A stretch of 64,000 nucleotides of DNA from Archangium gephyra (GTDB taxonomy: Bacteria; Myxococcota; Myxococcia; Myxococcales; Myxococcaceae): NCBI RefSeq assembly GCF_001027285.1, contig NZ_CP011509.1, positions 7,898,501-7,962,500 on the forward strand, in the 5' to 3' direction. A program made the position numbers and the translations under genes. Positions 1 through 8,903 of the stretch are shown here, one piece after another; positions within the stretch are counted from its first letter, which is position 1, and the number at the start of each line of letters is the position of its first letter. Below the pieces are notes generated by a model, which saw nothing but the letters and a program-made list of their open reading frames with translations, made no database searches and had not been told where the DNA came from.

Positions 1-15
1 GGGGAGAGGGAGGGG
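1..15. repeat. Partial copy of the CCCTCTCCC/GGGAGAGGG palindromic repeat
   Basis: The first bases read as the right arm (GGGGAGAGGG) of the palindromic repeat found complete at five other places in this window. The left arm would lie before base 1. Like the other copies it sits 3' of a gene, here exoH. The assignment rests on one arm only. Confidence 0.45.
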
Positions 16-62
16 ATTCAGCCTGGGACTTCAGGGAGCCGGGCTCCGATCAGGAGCCCCGC

Positions 63-1238
63 TCAGCCCGCGTGCTTGCGCGTGCGCCGGTCCTGCGTCA
101 GCGCTCCCCGCACCACCAGCGCCACCTCCGCCATCACCTCTGGCGAGAGATCCTGGTGGCACGGAATCTCCACGATGCTCCGCCTCAGCTGCATCACCTC
201 GGGGAACGCCGAGGCGTCGCACGCCGGGTGCATGTGCCTCCAGAAATCGATGGCCTCGATTCCCCGCGCGTGCAGCCTCGCCAGCACCTCCGCCTTGTCC
301 TCCACCACCAGCGGGTAGAAGAGCGGGCTCACCCCCGCCGGCAGCTGGTTGAACAGCGGCGGCGACACGTCCCGCAGCCGTCCCAGCAGGAAGAAGTAGT
401 TGCGCCGCCGCCGCTCGACGATCGCCTCCAGATCCTGCGCCTGGGCGATCCGCCTCGCGAACGGGCTCATCCCCAGGTCCACATGCCGCCTGTCGAAGTG
501 CTGCGTGCCCGTGGCCACCCGCTGGATGTCCGCCGCCTTCACCGCGCCCTTGCCCAGGCTCCGGATGAAGCTGCGCACCCCGCGGCCGAAGCGGCCCCCG
601 CGCAGCTCCAGGTTCTGCAGCAGCGCGGAGAGCGTATGGCTCAGCGTGGACGTGATGGGCGGCGTGGGCGGCTCGGGCAGGCTGTACTGCCTCGGGCCGT
701 TGACGACGAGCGCCCCGCCATGCGGCAGCGGCAGCGTCTTGTACAGGCAGAAGATGCCGATGTCCCCCGTCGTCCCCAGCGGCACCGAGCCGTCCGCGCT
801 CAGCAACGACAGCGCGCAGTCCTCGATGAGCGGCAGGCCATGCTTGTCCGCGATCCGCCGCATCTCCTCGGCCGGGCCGGGGAAGCCCGCGTAGTGCGTG
901 AGGTAGAGGGCCTTCGTGTTCGGCCCGATGCGCCGCTCCACGTCCTCCACGTCCACGTCCCAGCGGCTGCCCACCCGGTAGAAGCGCGGCGTGGCCCCGG
1001 CGTCCGCCACCGCCTCCACCTCCACACCGTGGTGGTAGGCCGGCATCAGCACCTCGCCCTTGTCCAACCCCAGCATCTTCACCGTCAGCCAGACGGCGTT
1101 GCGGGCGAAGTAGAACCAGCGGACGTTGGGCGCGCTGAAGGGCATGAAGCCGCTCGGCTCACCACGGCCCAGCAGCATGCCCGGCCACAACGTCGGCAGG
1201 GCGGGAACGAACAACCGCGTCGAGTTCAGCGCTTCCAT
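63..1238 (-). CDS. exoH: DegT/DnrJ/EryC1-type PLP sugar aminotransferase (ExoH-like)
   Basis: This 391-residue protein looks like a PLP-dependent nucleotide-sugar aminotransferase of the DegT/DnrJ/EryC1 family. The Asp in LIEDCA (about residue 140) and the Lys in LYKTLPLPHGG (about 167) fit the cofactor-binding Asp and Schiff-base Lys. It would make an amino sugar for the spore coat polysaccharide. Its ATG overlaps the end of exoG by 13 bases, so the two are co-transcribed. In M. xanthus the exoA-exoI operon ends with exoG (acyltransferase), exoH (aminotransferase) and exoI (acyltransferase); the first two match here, and exoI, if present, lies off the window. The function is inferred from family and gene order. 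Confidence 0.85.
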   Translation of the reverse strand: MEALNSTRLFVPALPTLWPGMLLGRGEPSGFMPFSAPNVRWFYFARNAVWLTVKMLGLDKGEVLMPAYHHGVEVEAVADAGATPRFYRVGSRWDVDVEDVERRIGPNTKALYLTHYAGFPGPAEEMRRIADKHGLPLIEDCALSLLSADGSVPLGTTGDIGIFCLYKTLPLPHGGALVVNGPRQYSLPEPPTPPITSTLSHTLSALLQNLELRGGRFGRGVRSFIRSLGKGAVKAADIQRVATGTQHFDRRHVDLGMSPFARRIAQAQDLEAIVERRRRNYFFLLGRLRDVSPPLFNQLPAGVSPLFYPLVVEDKAEVLARLHARGIEAIDFWRHMHPACDASAFPEVMQLRRSIVEIPCHQDLSPEVMAEVALVVRGALTQDRRTRKHAG

Positions 1239-2344
1239 CTCGCCACCACCTCCCTGGCCACCGGGGCCCAGCGGAACTTCGCCGCGCACATCGCGCGGCC
1301 CAATGCCGTATCGTTGAAGACGTAGAGCCACGTGTGGCGGCGCACCTTGTCCGTCCAGTCGCGCTTCCACACCATGTCCGGCCCCAGGAAGTCGAACTCG
1401 CGCAGGCCTCGGGACATGCAGTCGCGCAGCACGTCCTCCATGAGGAGCTGGCCCGGGCTGCAATCCCCCAGCGACTCGTCGTAGCCAGGCTTGAGCAGGA
1501 AGTAGCGCCCGCCGTACTCCAGCGCGTACTGGAAGGCCACCGCGCGCCCGTCCAGCCGCATGTAGTAGAGCGCCAGCCGGCCCGCGTACCCCGCCGTGCG
1601 CGCCAGCTCCGAGTAGAAGCCCCGCGTCCGCGTGTCCTGCGCCATCGCCGTCCCGCGCCGGCCCTTCCAGCCGCTCGCCTCCAGCGCGAAGCCCTCCTCC
1701 AGCTTCGACTCCAGCTCCAGCCCGCCCTCCACCCGCTCCACCGTGACGCGGCCCTTCTCCTCCAGCTTGCGGCGCCGGCGGCGGCAGTTGGCCTTGAACT
1801 TGGACTGCAGCGTCTGCTGGTACGCCTCCCACGAGTCCGGCAGCGGGATGTAGGGCGACTGCAAGGACTCCCACGTCCCCACCGACAGCCCCGCCGCCTT
1901 CGCCGCCTCGTACAGCGACCAGCCAGCCCCACCCTCGGGCACGTCCGTGAGCAGCAGCACGTCCCAGCTCTTGTCCGTGCGCAGGTGCGAGAAGAACGCC
2001 TCCGAGGCGGCTCCGGGCTCGCGCGCCACCACGTCGAAGCGGCACGAGTGGGTATTGGCCGTGGCGGCCAGCTGCCGCACCGGCACCCCATACATGGACG
2101 CCCGCCCCGCCATCAGCGGCAGCACGGCGCTCAGCCGCCCCGCCTCGTCCCGCTGCGTCAGCACGCGCAGCCGCGACTCCGGGGCGAAGTTGTCCACCCA
2201 CATCCGGATGAACTCGTGACGATAGAAGGGCTCGTCGGCCGTGGACTCCACGAGCGCGTTCCACTCGGGCTCGAGCGCCATGAAGGCGGTCCGGTCCGAC
2301 ACCTCGATGACGCCCGGTGCGGGGGAGAGCTGTCTGGCTTCCAT
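1226..2344 (-). CDS. exoG: GNAT/FemAB-like N-acyltransferase (ExoG-like)
   Basis: This 372-residue protein resembles the BioF2/FemAB-like acetyltransferases of polysaccharide clusters. The start is the ATG of MEARQLSPAP; the frame is open further upstream, but that extension has no family-like sequence. The middle contains a basic stretch (CRRRRRKLEEKG) and then a GNAT-like core with FQYALEYGGRYFLLKPGYDE and a conserved WKRDW near the C-terminus. It probably N-acylates the amino sugar made by the overlapping exoH product. It is separated from exoF by an opposite-strand gene, so it needs its own promoter in 2345-2574. Confidence 0.8.
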   Translation of the reverse strand: MEARQLSPAPGVIEVSDRTAFMALEPEWNALVESTADEPFYRHEFIRMWVDNFAPESRLRVLTQRDEAGRLSAVLPLMAGRASMYGVPVRQLAATANTHSCRFDVVAREPGAASEAFFSHLRTDKSWDVLLLTDVPEGGAGWSLYEAAKAAGLSVGTWESLQSPYIPLPDSWEAYQQTLQSKFKANCRRRRRKLEEKGRVTVERVEGGLELESKLEEGFALEASGWKGRRGTAMAQDTRTRGFYSELARTAGYAGRLALYYMRLDGRAVAFQYALEYGGRYFLLKPGYDESLGDCSPGQLLMEDVLRDCMSRGLREFDFLGPDMVWKRDWTDKVRRHTWLYVFNDTALGRAMCAAKFRWAPVAREVVARWKR

Positions 2345-2574
2345 GTGAATGTGTCCGGCTCCTGACGGCGCGGAACTCCCAGGCTCCGCGTGCGCCGGAA
2401 GTTGGTAACGGACGCGCCCGCCCACAACCCACGCGCGGCGTTTCCGTCTGGCCCCCGGGGACGAGCGCACAAGGTGGGAACCGGGCGCTCCGGGCAGGCA
2501 GGCTGTCAGGTGTTCGACGATCAGGCGGGTTGTCGCCTACGCTCCAGGGATTCATCCGCGGCACCGAGGTCCCC

Positions 2575-3990
2575 ATGAGCACTTCGACTCCCCTCCCCCC
2601 CACGCCCAGCGGCAAGCACGCCCTCGTCTATGGCGGCAGCACGGCCGGGTTGATCGCCGCGGGCGTCCTGTCCCGTCACTTCGAGCGCGTCACCCTGGTG
2701 GAGCGAGACCGCTTCGAGGACGGGCCCCAGGCCCGCAAGGGCGTCCCCCAGGGCTCCCACATCCATGGCCTGCTCACGCGCGGCATGAACGTGCTGTGTG
2801 AGATCTTCCCCGGCTTCCGCGAGGAGCTGAAGGAGGCGGGCTCCCGCTTCATCGACATGACGGGAGACCATGCCTGGTTCATGGGCGGCCTCTGGCGCCC
2901 GCGCGTCCCCTGCGGCCTCTACTTCTACGCGCAGAGCCGGCCCCTCTTGGAGTGGGTGCTCCGCCGGCGCCTCAAGGCCCTGCCCAACGTGACGGTGCGC
3001 GATGGCCGCGAGGTGACGGGCTTCCAGACGAGCGCGGACAAGGCCCGCGTCACCGGTGTCCACCTGCGCGCCCCCGGCGGCGGCCAGGAGGAGACGCTCG
3101 AGGCCGAGCTGGTGGTGGACGCCAGCGGCCGCGGCTCCCGCACCCCCCAGTGGCTGGAGGCCCTGGGCTACCCCCGCGTGGAGGAGACGAACATCCAGGT
3201 GGACGTCATCTACTCCAGCCGGCTCTTCCGGCGGCCCCCCGGCTTCGTGGCGGACTGGAAGATGATGAGCATCGCGCCCCAGCTCCCCACGGAGAAGCGC
3301 ATGGCCCTCATCGAGACCATCGAGAACGACCACCTGCTCATGTCCATCGCCGGCTGGCATGGCGTGCAACCGCCCCTGGATGACGCCGGCTACATCGAGT
3401 TCACCCGGGACATGGTGCAGCCGCACATCTACGAGGTGATGAAGCACGCCGAGCCGCTCGGGCCCATCCACGTCTTCCGCTACTCGCACAACCAGCGGCG
3501 CCACTACGAGCGCATGCCGCGCTTCCCGGAAGGACTGGCGCCCGTGGGCGATGCGTTCTGCTCCTTCAACCCCATCTACGGCCAGGGCATGACCACGGGC
3601 GCGCTGCAGGCGCAGACCCTGGGCGAGTGCGTGCGTCAGGGCCTGAGCGGAGTGTCGCAGCGCTACCGCCGGCAGATGGGCGAGCTCCTGGCGACCCCCT
3701 GGAGCATGGCGACGACCGGCGACCTGCGCTTCCCCCACGTGGAGGGCAAGCGCCCTCCCGGGTTCGCCCTGACGAACTGGTATGGCGACCGCTTCCAACG
3801 GCTCGCGAGCCACGACGTGGAGGCCCTGCACACCTTCGTGCGGGTGATGCAGATGGTCGAGGAGCCCACGGTGCTCTTCTCCCCGCGCCTGGCGCTGAAG
3901 GTCCTCACCGCCCGGCCCACCGCCGCCGATCTGGAGCGCAAGCCGGAGCCGCCCTTCGCCCCGGCCGCCGTCAAAGAGCAGGCGGCCTGA
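2575..3990 (+). CDS. FAD-dependent monooxygenase/epoxidase-like oxidoreductase
   Basis: This 471-residue protein has the PHBH-type flavoprotein fold. The N-terminal FAD motif is YGGSTAGLIAAGVL (residues 19-32), followed by an acidic strand end (LVERDRF), a RKGVPQGSHIHGLL motif typical of LasC-like epoxidases and geranylgeranyl-reductase relatives, and a second FAD motif APVGDAF (about 322-328). The ATG at 2575 follows GAGGTCCCC. The gene lies on the plus strand inside the otherwise minus-strand exo locus, so it is not part of that operon. The substrate is unknown; a lipid, polyketide or isoprenoid would be typical for the family. Confidence 0.8.
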   Translation: MSTSTPLPPTPSGKHALVYGGSTAGLIAAGVLSRHFERVTLVERDRFEDGPQARKGVPQGSHIHGLLTRGMNVLCEIFPGFREELKEAGSRFIDMTGDHAWFMGGLWRPRVPCGLYFYAQSRPLLEWVLRRRLKALPNVTVRDGREVTGFQTSADKARVTGVHLRAPGGGQEETLEAELVVDASGRGSRTPQWLEALGYPRVEETNIQVDVIYSSRLFRRPPGFVADWKMMSIAPQLPTEKRMALIETIENDHLLMSIAGWHGVQPPLDDAGYIEFTRDMVQPHIYEVMKHAEPLGPIHVFRYSHNQRRHYERMPRFPEGLAPVGDAFCSFNPIYGQGMTTGALQAQTLGECVRQGLSGVSQRYRRQMGELLATPWSMATTGDLRFPHVEGKRPPGFALTNWYGDRFQRLASHDVEALHTFVRVMQMVEEPTVLFSPRLALKVLTARPTAADLERKPEPPFAPAAVKEQAA

Positions 3991-3996
3991 GCGGGC

Positions 3997-4015
3997 GGCT
4001 CCCGCTGGAGGAGCC
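3997..4015. terminator. Short GC hairpin between convergent genes
   Basis: The arms GGCTCC and GGAGCC enclose a 7-base loop in the 30-base gap between the FAD gene and exoF, which converge. There is no T tract, so it is a weak bidirectional terminator candidate. Confidence 0.35.
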
Positions 4016-4020
4016 CTCGC

Positions 4021-5103
4021 CTACAGCCCGCTGCGGGCCATCTTCAGCAGGCAGCGCGCCACCTTGCGGCTGTCGTGGCGGATGCGCGAGCCTTCCTTGA
4101 GGAGGTCCGCCTCCACCGGCACGACACCCGCGCTGATGAGGGCGCGGCGATCCACCCGGACGGGGAACTGGCCCTTGAGGGCGTAGCGCTTGGCGGCCTC
4201 CTCCGAAGGCAGGGCGCCGTTGATCAGCACCGCGTCCAGCACGGGGCCCACGTGGTCGATGACGGCGCGCACGTGGTCCAGGCAGTCCATGCCGTCCGTC
4301 TCGCCCGGCTGCGTCATCAGGTTGGCCACCATCACCTTCAGCGCCCGCGACTCGCACAGCGCCTGGGCCACCCCGTCCACCAGCAGGTTGGGCATCACGC
4401 TCGAGTACAGCGAGCCCGGCCCGATGGCGATGAGGTCCGCGGTGCGGATGGACTCGATCAGCCCGTCCACCGGAGGCGGCGAGCGCGGGCTGAGCAGCAC
4501 CTTGCTGATGCGGCCGTGGGCACGGCTGATGTTGCGCTCGCCCACCACCTCGGTGCGGTCCTCCATCTGCGCCACCAGCTGCACCGGCGAGGTGGTGCTG
4601 GGCAGCACCCGGCCCTTCACGCCCAGCAGCTCTCCAGAGACGCGCACCGCCTCCAGGAAGTCGCCCTTGAGCTCGGCGAGCGCGGCGATCAGCAGGTTGC
4701 CCACCGCGTGGCCCGCCAGGCCGCGCCTGCCCGCGAAGCGGTACTGGAAGACCTCGCTCAGGGGGCTGGTGCCCTTGCCACCCGCCAGGGCCACCAGGCA
4801 GTTGCGCACGTCCCCGGGAGGCAGCGTCCCCCGCGTGCGCCGCAGCCGGCCGGAGCTGCCGCCGTCATCACTCATCGCCACCACGGCGGTGATGTCCAGA
4901 CCCGGGTCCCCCAGCTTCGGATCCGCGCGCCGGGCCAGGCCGCGCAGCACCATGGGCAACCCCGTCCCTCCGCCCATGGCGACGATCCGCGTCGGCCGGA
5001 TATCGAGCGCCTGCAGCAGCTCGTTGCGGTTGCCCGTCCGGCGCTCCTTGCGCGCATCCCATTCCAACGCCTCGTCGAGAGGCAGTTCCGACGACTCGAG
5101 CAT
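4021..5103 (-). CDS. exoF: YvcK/CofD-family protein (ExoF-like)
   Basis: This 360-residue protein belongs to the YvcK (gluconeogenesis factor)/CofD family. Diagnostic segments are VAMGGGTGLPMVLRGL, the MSDDGGSSGRLRR loop, GDVRNCLVAL, HAVGNLLIAAL and IGPGSLYSSVMPNLL. The ATG at 5103 is chosen because GGAGGG lies just upstream; a TTG 15 bases earlier overlaps that ribosome site. In B. subtilis YvcK binds UDP-GlcNAc and affects wall precursor supply. M. xanthus ExoF is a YvcK-like protein in the same operon position. A role in balancing UDP-sugar flow for the coat is plausible but not shown by sequence. Confidence 0.87.
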   Translation of the reverse strand: MLESSELPLDEALEWDARKERRTGNRNELLQALDIRPTRIVAMGGGTGLPMVLRGLARRADPKLGDPGLDITAVVAMSDDGGSSGRLRRTRGTLPPGDVRNCLVALAGGKGTSPLSEVFQYRFAGRRGLAGHAVGNLLIAALAELKGDFLEAVRVSGELLGVKGRVLPSTTSPVQLVAQMEDRTEVVGERNISRAHGRISKVLLSPRSPPPVDGLIESIRTADLIAIGPGSLYSSVMPNLLVDGVAQALCESRALKVMVANLMTQPGETDGMDCLDHVRAVIDHVGPVLDAVLINGALPSEEAAKRYALKGQFPVRVDRRALISAGVVPVEADLLKEGSRIRHDSRKVARCLLKMARSGL

Positions 5104-5190
5104 GTCCCATCCCTCCAACGCCCATCCGAACCACCACCGCCGGGCCCCCCAGCGGTGTCACCCCACCCGAGCCACTCCGGCCCGTACCGC

Positions 5191-6576
5191 CTACCGCGCT
5201 CCCCGCGCCAGCAACACGTGCCGCACGGTGTGGAAGATGATGCCCATGTCCAGGAACAGGGAGCCGTTCTTCACGTAGTACAGGTCGAACTCCAGCTTGT
5301 TGCGCGCGTCCTCCACCGAAGCCCCGTACGGGTAGCGGATCTGCGCCCACCCCGTGAGGCCGGGCTTCACCGCCTCACGCAGTCCGTAGAAGGGAATCTG
5401 CTGCTTGAGCTGCTCGACGAACACGGGGCGCTCCGGCCGCGGCCCCACGAAGCTCATGTCTCCCGTCAGGATGTTGAACACCTGGGGAATCTCGTCGATG
5501 CGCGTCTTGCGGATGAAGCGGCCCACCCGCGTGACACGGTCATCGTTCGCCCGGGCCCACACCGCGCCGTCCTTCTCCGCGTCGGTGCGCATGCTGCGGA
5601 ACTTCCACAGCCAGTACGTCTTGCCACTCAGGCCCACGCGCTCCTGCCGGTAGAAGAGCGGCCCCTTGGAGTCCAGCTTGATGGCCAGCGCCACCAGCAG
5701 CAGGAAGGGCGCGGCGCACAACAGCAGCGTCGAGGCCACGGCGATGTCGAAGACGCGCTTGGCCCACCGGCGGGTGCGCGACACCGTCAGCTCGTCCGCG
5801 AAGGCGAAGTCACTGGTGCGCAGGTGCGCCACCGGGAAGCGGCGCAGCACCCGCTCGCAGAAGCCGGCGGCCTCGTACACCCGGCGGCCGGCCAGGCGGC
5901 AGCGCAGCAGCGCCTCCATCCAGTTGGCCCCGCGCATGTCGTCCGCCGCCTGCACCACGAACTCGGCCCCGAGCCGCTCGGCCGTCACGTCCACCGGCTC
6001 GGCCGGCTCGCCGTTGGCGCGTGGCTCGCGCGGGTCCACCAGCGCCACCACCTGGAAGCTGTCCTCGCCGCCCTGCTCGATGGCGTTGGCCACCGAGCGC
6101 GCCTTGAGGCCATCCCCCACGATGAGCACCCGGCTGGGAACCCCCACCACCGCGCGCAGAGACGAGCGCACCAGCAGCGTGCCCACCAGGGCGCCCACGG
6201 CCCCGCCCAGCAGCGCCCCGGGGGGCAGCTGCACCGGCAGCACCCAGGGCAGCGCCAGCATCAAGAGACCCACCACCGCCGTCGTGACGCCCGCCGCCTT
6301 GAGCAACCGCGCGCCCCGGCTCCGGTCCTCCGCCGCCACCCTGAGGTTGTACAGATCCATCAGGTAGAGCGAGAACTGGAAGGTGGGAACGAACGTGGCC
6401 CCCAGCAGCAGCAGCCCCGGCATCGCCTGGTGCAGGGCCAGATGGGTGTCCGCTGGCGCCAGCACCCTCGCGCAGGCCGCCGCCCCCAGCACACACGCGA
6501 GGGCAATGGCGGCGCCCTCGATGATGAAGAGCGTCAGCTTCCTGGATGAAAAGTAATGATGGAAAACCCGAAGCAC
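5191..6576 (-). CDS. exoE: Polyprenyl-phosphate hexose-1-phosphate transferase (ExoE-like)
   Basis: This 461-residue membrane protein is an initiating sugar transferase. It has several N-terminal membrane helices (starting LTLFIIEGAAIALACVLGAA), a soluble CoA-binding-like middle (VLIVGDGLKARSV), one more helix (VASTLLLCAAPFLLLVALAI), and a C-terminal bacterial sugar transferase domain with WKFRSMRTDAE, DEIPQVFNI and SFVGPRPERP. The GTG at 6576 is preferred because GGAGGGAGATAC precedes it, and the VLRVFHHY start fits the EpsB-type family. It should transfer the first sugar-1-phosphate onto undecaprenyl phosphate. In M. xanthus ExoE has this role for the spore coat. Confidence 0.9.
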   Translation of the reverse strand: MLRVFHHYFSSRKLTLFIIEGAAIALACVLGAAACARVLAPADTHLALHQAMPGLLLLGATFVPTFQFSLYLMDLYNLRVAAEDRSRGARLLKAAGVTTAVVGLLMLALPWVLPVQLPPGALLGGAVGALVGTLLVRSSLRAVVGVPSRVLIVGDGLKARSVANAIEQGGEDSFQVVALVDPREPRANGEPAEPVDVTAERLGAEFVVQAADDMRGANWMEALLRCRLAGRRVYEAAGFCERVLRRFPVAHLRTSDFAFADELTVSRTRRWAKRVFDIAVASTLLLCAAPFLLLVALAIKLDSKGPLFYRQERVGLSGKTYWLWKFRSMRTDAEKDGAVWARANDDRVTRVGRFIRKTRIDEIPQVFNILTGDMSFVGPRPERPVFVEQLKQQIPFYGLREAVKPGLTGWAQIRYPYGASVEDARNKLEFDLYYVKNGSLFLDMGIIFHTVRHVLLARGAR

Positions 6577-6625
6577 GTATCTCCCTCCAACCGCCGCGCC
6601 CACTCCCCCCGGCCCTGCCCTACGG

Positions 6626-6662
6626 CACCCGGCCACGCACCTGCTGCCCGCGTGGCCGGGTG
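6626..6662. other. Strong intra-operon hairpin between exoD and exoE
   Basis: Perfect 13-base arms CACCCGGCCACGC (6626-6638) and GCGTGGCCGGGTG (6650-6662) enclose 11 bases in the 100-base exoD-exoE gap. No T tract follows on the minus strand, so it may tune readthrough or protect the upstream message instead of ending transcription outright. Confidence 0.6.
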
Positions 6663-6676
6663 TGCTGCACCGCCCG

Positions 6677-7414
6677 CTACTTGCGGACGTAGTTCTTCAG
6701 GTACGGCGTGTCGCTCATCTCCGCGCCGTTGAGCACGCAGCCCAGGATGGGTGCGCCTCCCAGCTGCTCCACGGCCTGGTTGACCGCCCGGGCCGGGGTG
6801 ACGTTGGCGCGCACCACCATGAGCAGACCGTCCGTCTGGTGCCCCAGGATGGCCGAGTCCGCGAAGGGCAGCGTCGGCGGCAGGTCCATGTAGACCTCGT
6901 CGAAGTGCTCGCGCACCACCTTGAGGAACTGCTTCATCTTCCCGCTGGCCAGCGCCTGGGTGGGCTCCTCGGGCGTGGAGCCCGCGGTGATGACGGCCAT
7001 GCGCGTGGCATGGAAGCGGCGCACCAGCTCGCGCACCTCGCACTCCCCGTTGAGCAGCTCCGTCAGGCCGGGCCTGCCCTTGATGCCGAGCACGTCCGCC
7101 ACCTGGCCGCGGCGCAGGTCCGCGTCAATGAGGAGGATGCGCCGCTCGGGGTTCGCCCGGGCCGCCGCCAGGGCGAGGTTGACGGTGGTGACCGTCTTGC
7201 CCTCGCCCGGCATCGCCGAGGTGATACCCACCACCTTGAGCGGACGCAGCTCGCGCATCCGCTCCAGCCGGTAGTAGAGGCTGCGGTACTGCTCCGCAGC
7301 ACCCGACGCCGGCGCCGTCAGCGACACCACCCGCCTGTCCACCGCGTTGGGCGAGCCCGCCGCGTCATCCACCCGGGGAAGGAAATTCCCCGCCCGTTCC
7401 ATTTGCTGCTCCAT
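6677..7414 (-). CDS. exoD: CpsD/CapB-type tyrosine kinase (ExoD-like)
   Basis: This protein of about 245 residues is the cytoplasmic ATPase of a bacterial tyrosine kinase pair. It has Walker A in SAMPGEGKTVTTVNLA, Walker A' in ILLIDADLRRGQ and a Walker B-like VYMDLPP. The ATG at 7414 follows GGGAGGAATGGA; a GTG 30 bases upstream, preceded by GGAGA, is an alternative start. The C-terminus has only two tyrosines (YLKNYVRK) instead of a long Tyr cluster. It would work with the chain-length protein encoded just upstream to control polymer length or export. M. xanthus ExoD (BtkA) is the counterpart. Confidence 0.88.
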   Translation of the reverse strand: MEQQMERAGNFLPRVDDAAGSPNAVDRRVVSLTAPASGAAEQYRSLYYRLERMRELRPLKVVGITSAMPGEGKTVTTVNLALAAARANPERRILLIDADLRRGQVADVLGIKGRPGLTELLNGECEVRELVRRFHATRMAVITAGSTPEEPTQALASGKMKQFLKVVREHFDEVYMDLPPTLPFADSAILGHQTDGLLMVVRANVTPARAVNQAVEQLGGAPILGCVLNGAEMSDTPYLKNYVRK

Positions 7415-7454
7415 TCCATTCCTCCCGGATTCCGCGTTGTTCACCCGAAGTCTC

Positions 7455-8876
7455 CTAGTTGAGCGGCGAGTCGTTCGTGGACGGCGTCACCACTCCATTG
7501 CGGTTCCCCGTGGCGGGCATCAGCACCCGCTTCTCCGCCTTGCCTTGCATGTTCGGGACCACCGCGAGCACCGGGAGGGGCAGCCGCTCGCGCAGCTCCT
7601 GGGTGTCGCGGATGCTGTCGTCACGCATCTCCATCACCACACCGGTGAGCACGCCCACGCCCAGGGCGAGCAGGAAGGCGATGAGCAGGCCGCTGACACG
7701 GTCCGGCCTGGCCGCCGCCACCGGCACGCCGGCCGGGGAGATGGTGTTGAAGAGGCTCGCGGCGCTCTTGGCCTCGAGCTCCTGGGCCAGCTCCGCCTCC
7801 ACCCGGCGGGACACCACGCTCTGGTACTTGGTGCGGGCGATCTCGTAGTCCCGGTTGAGCACGCCCAGCGCGTGGGCCCACTGCGGGGTGCGATCCAGGC
7901 GGGACTGGTACTCCCTGGCCTGATCGTGCAGCCCCTCGATCTCCTTCTGGATGTTGGTGATGAGCTCGGCCACGCGGGTGCGCTCCTGACGCTCGGCCCA
8001 CTGGCGGCTCTCGGCGTCCTTGCGGCGCTCACGCATGACGTTGAGCTCCTGGGAGATGCGCTTCACCTCGGGGTGATCCGCCGTCCACGAGGAGCGGGCG
8101 GCCACCAGGCCCTGGGCGAGGGAGTGCTCGGCGGCCTCCATCCGGCCGGCCTCGCTGTCCGCGGCGTTGCGGGCCCGCGCCAGGTCGGAGCGGCGGGCCT
8201 CGGCCACGCGCAGCTCCTCGGACTTCGTCTGCAGCAGCGCGCCCACGCGCTCCAGGCCGCGCATGTTCATCTCCAGCTGCTCGGGCAGCTCACCCTGGTG
8301 GTCCACCTTGAACTGGGCGATCTTCTTCTCCCACTCGGTGACGCTCTTGGAGAGCGCGACCACCTCGTCCTCGAAGAGCTGGGTGGCGCGCGCCGCCTGC
8401 TCCTGGCGGGACTTCTGCGCCTCCTCCGCGAAGAGCTGCGGCAGCCGGTTGGCCACCTGCGCCGCCACGTTCGCATCCGTGCTGGCATACGTCAGCTCGA
8501 AGGCGCTCTCCCCCTCCACGCGCACGGTGATGTCCTTGCGCATGCGGTTGACGGCCGCCTCCATGCCCTTCTCCGAGACGATGTCCGGATAGAGGTTCAT
8601 CTCCTCGATGGCCTTCTGCAGCACCGGCCGCGCCATCAACTCCTGGCGGACGGTGAGCAGCCGCTGCTCCACCAGCTCACTGACGGTGCGCTGCACCATC
8701 TCCTCTCCGGGGCGCTGGTGCTGCACGCGCACCACCGCCGTCGCCTCGTACACGCTCGGCTGGCTCAACACGATGGCGGCTCCCACCGCGAACACTCCCA
8801 GCACGATGGCCCCGACCAGCACCTTCCGGCGCCACAGTGCCTTGAGCACCTGGTCTGCCGTCATCCCACGCTCCAT
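7455..8876 (-). CDS. exoC: Wzz/GumC-type chain-length determinant (ExoC-like)
   Basis: This 473-residue inner-membrane polysaccharide co-polymerase has an N-terminal helix (VLVGAIVLGVFAVGAAIVL), a Wzz-domain strand (YEATAVVRVQHQRPGEE), a long periplasmic coiled coil rich in Glu, Gln and Arg (about residues 150-370), and a C-terminal helix (VSGLLIAFLLALGVGVLTGVV). The ATG at 8876 has GGAGGAGCGCAC before it; a GTG 24 bases earlier is less likely. The ATPase domain is a separate gene (exoD), as in M. xanthus. It is predicted to set chain length and link polymerisation to export. Confidence 0.88.
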   Translation of the reverse strand: MERGMTADQVLKALWRRKVLVGAIVLGVFAVGAAIVLSQPSVYEATAVVRVQHQRPGEEMVQRTVSELVEQRLLTVRQELMARPVLQKAIEEMNLYPDIVSEKGMEAAVNRMRKDITVRVEGESAFELTYASTDANVAAQVANRLPQLFAEEAQKSRQEQAARATQLFEDEVVALSKSVTEWEKKIAQFKVDHQGELPEQLEMNMRGLERVGALLQTKSEELRVAEARRSDLARARNAADSEAGRMEAAEHSLAQGLVAARSSWTADHPEVKRISQELNVMRERRKDAESRQWAERQERTRVAELITNIQKEIEGLHDQAREYQSRLDRTPQWAHALGVLNRDYEIARTKYQSVVSRRVEAELAQELEAKSAASLFNTISPAGVPVAAARPDRVSGLLIAFLLALGVGVLTGVVMEMRDDSIRDTQELRERLPLPVLAVVPNMQGKAEKRVLMPATGNRNGVVTPSTNDSPLN

Positions 8877-8903
8877 GTGCGCTCCTCCTCCTCGCTCCAC
8901 GTG

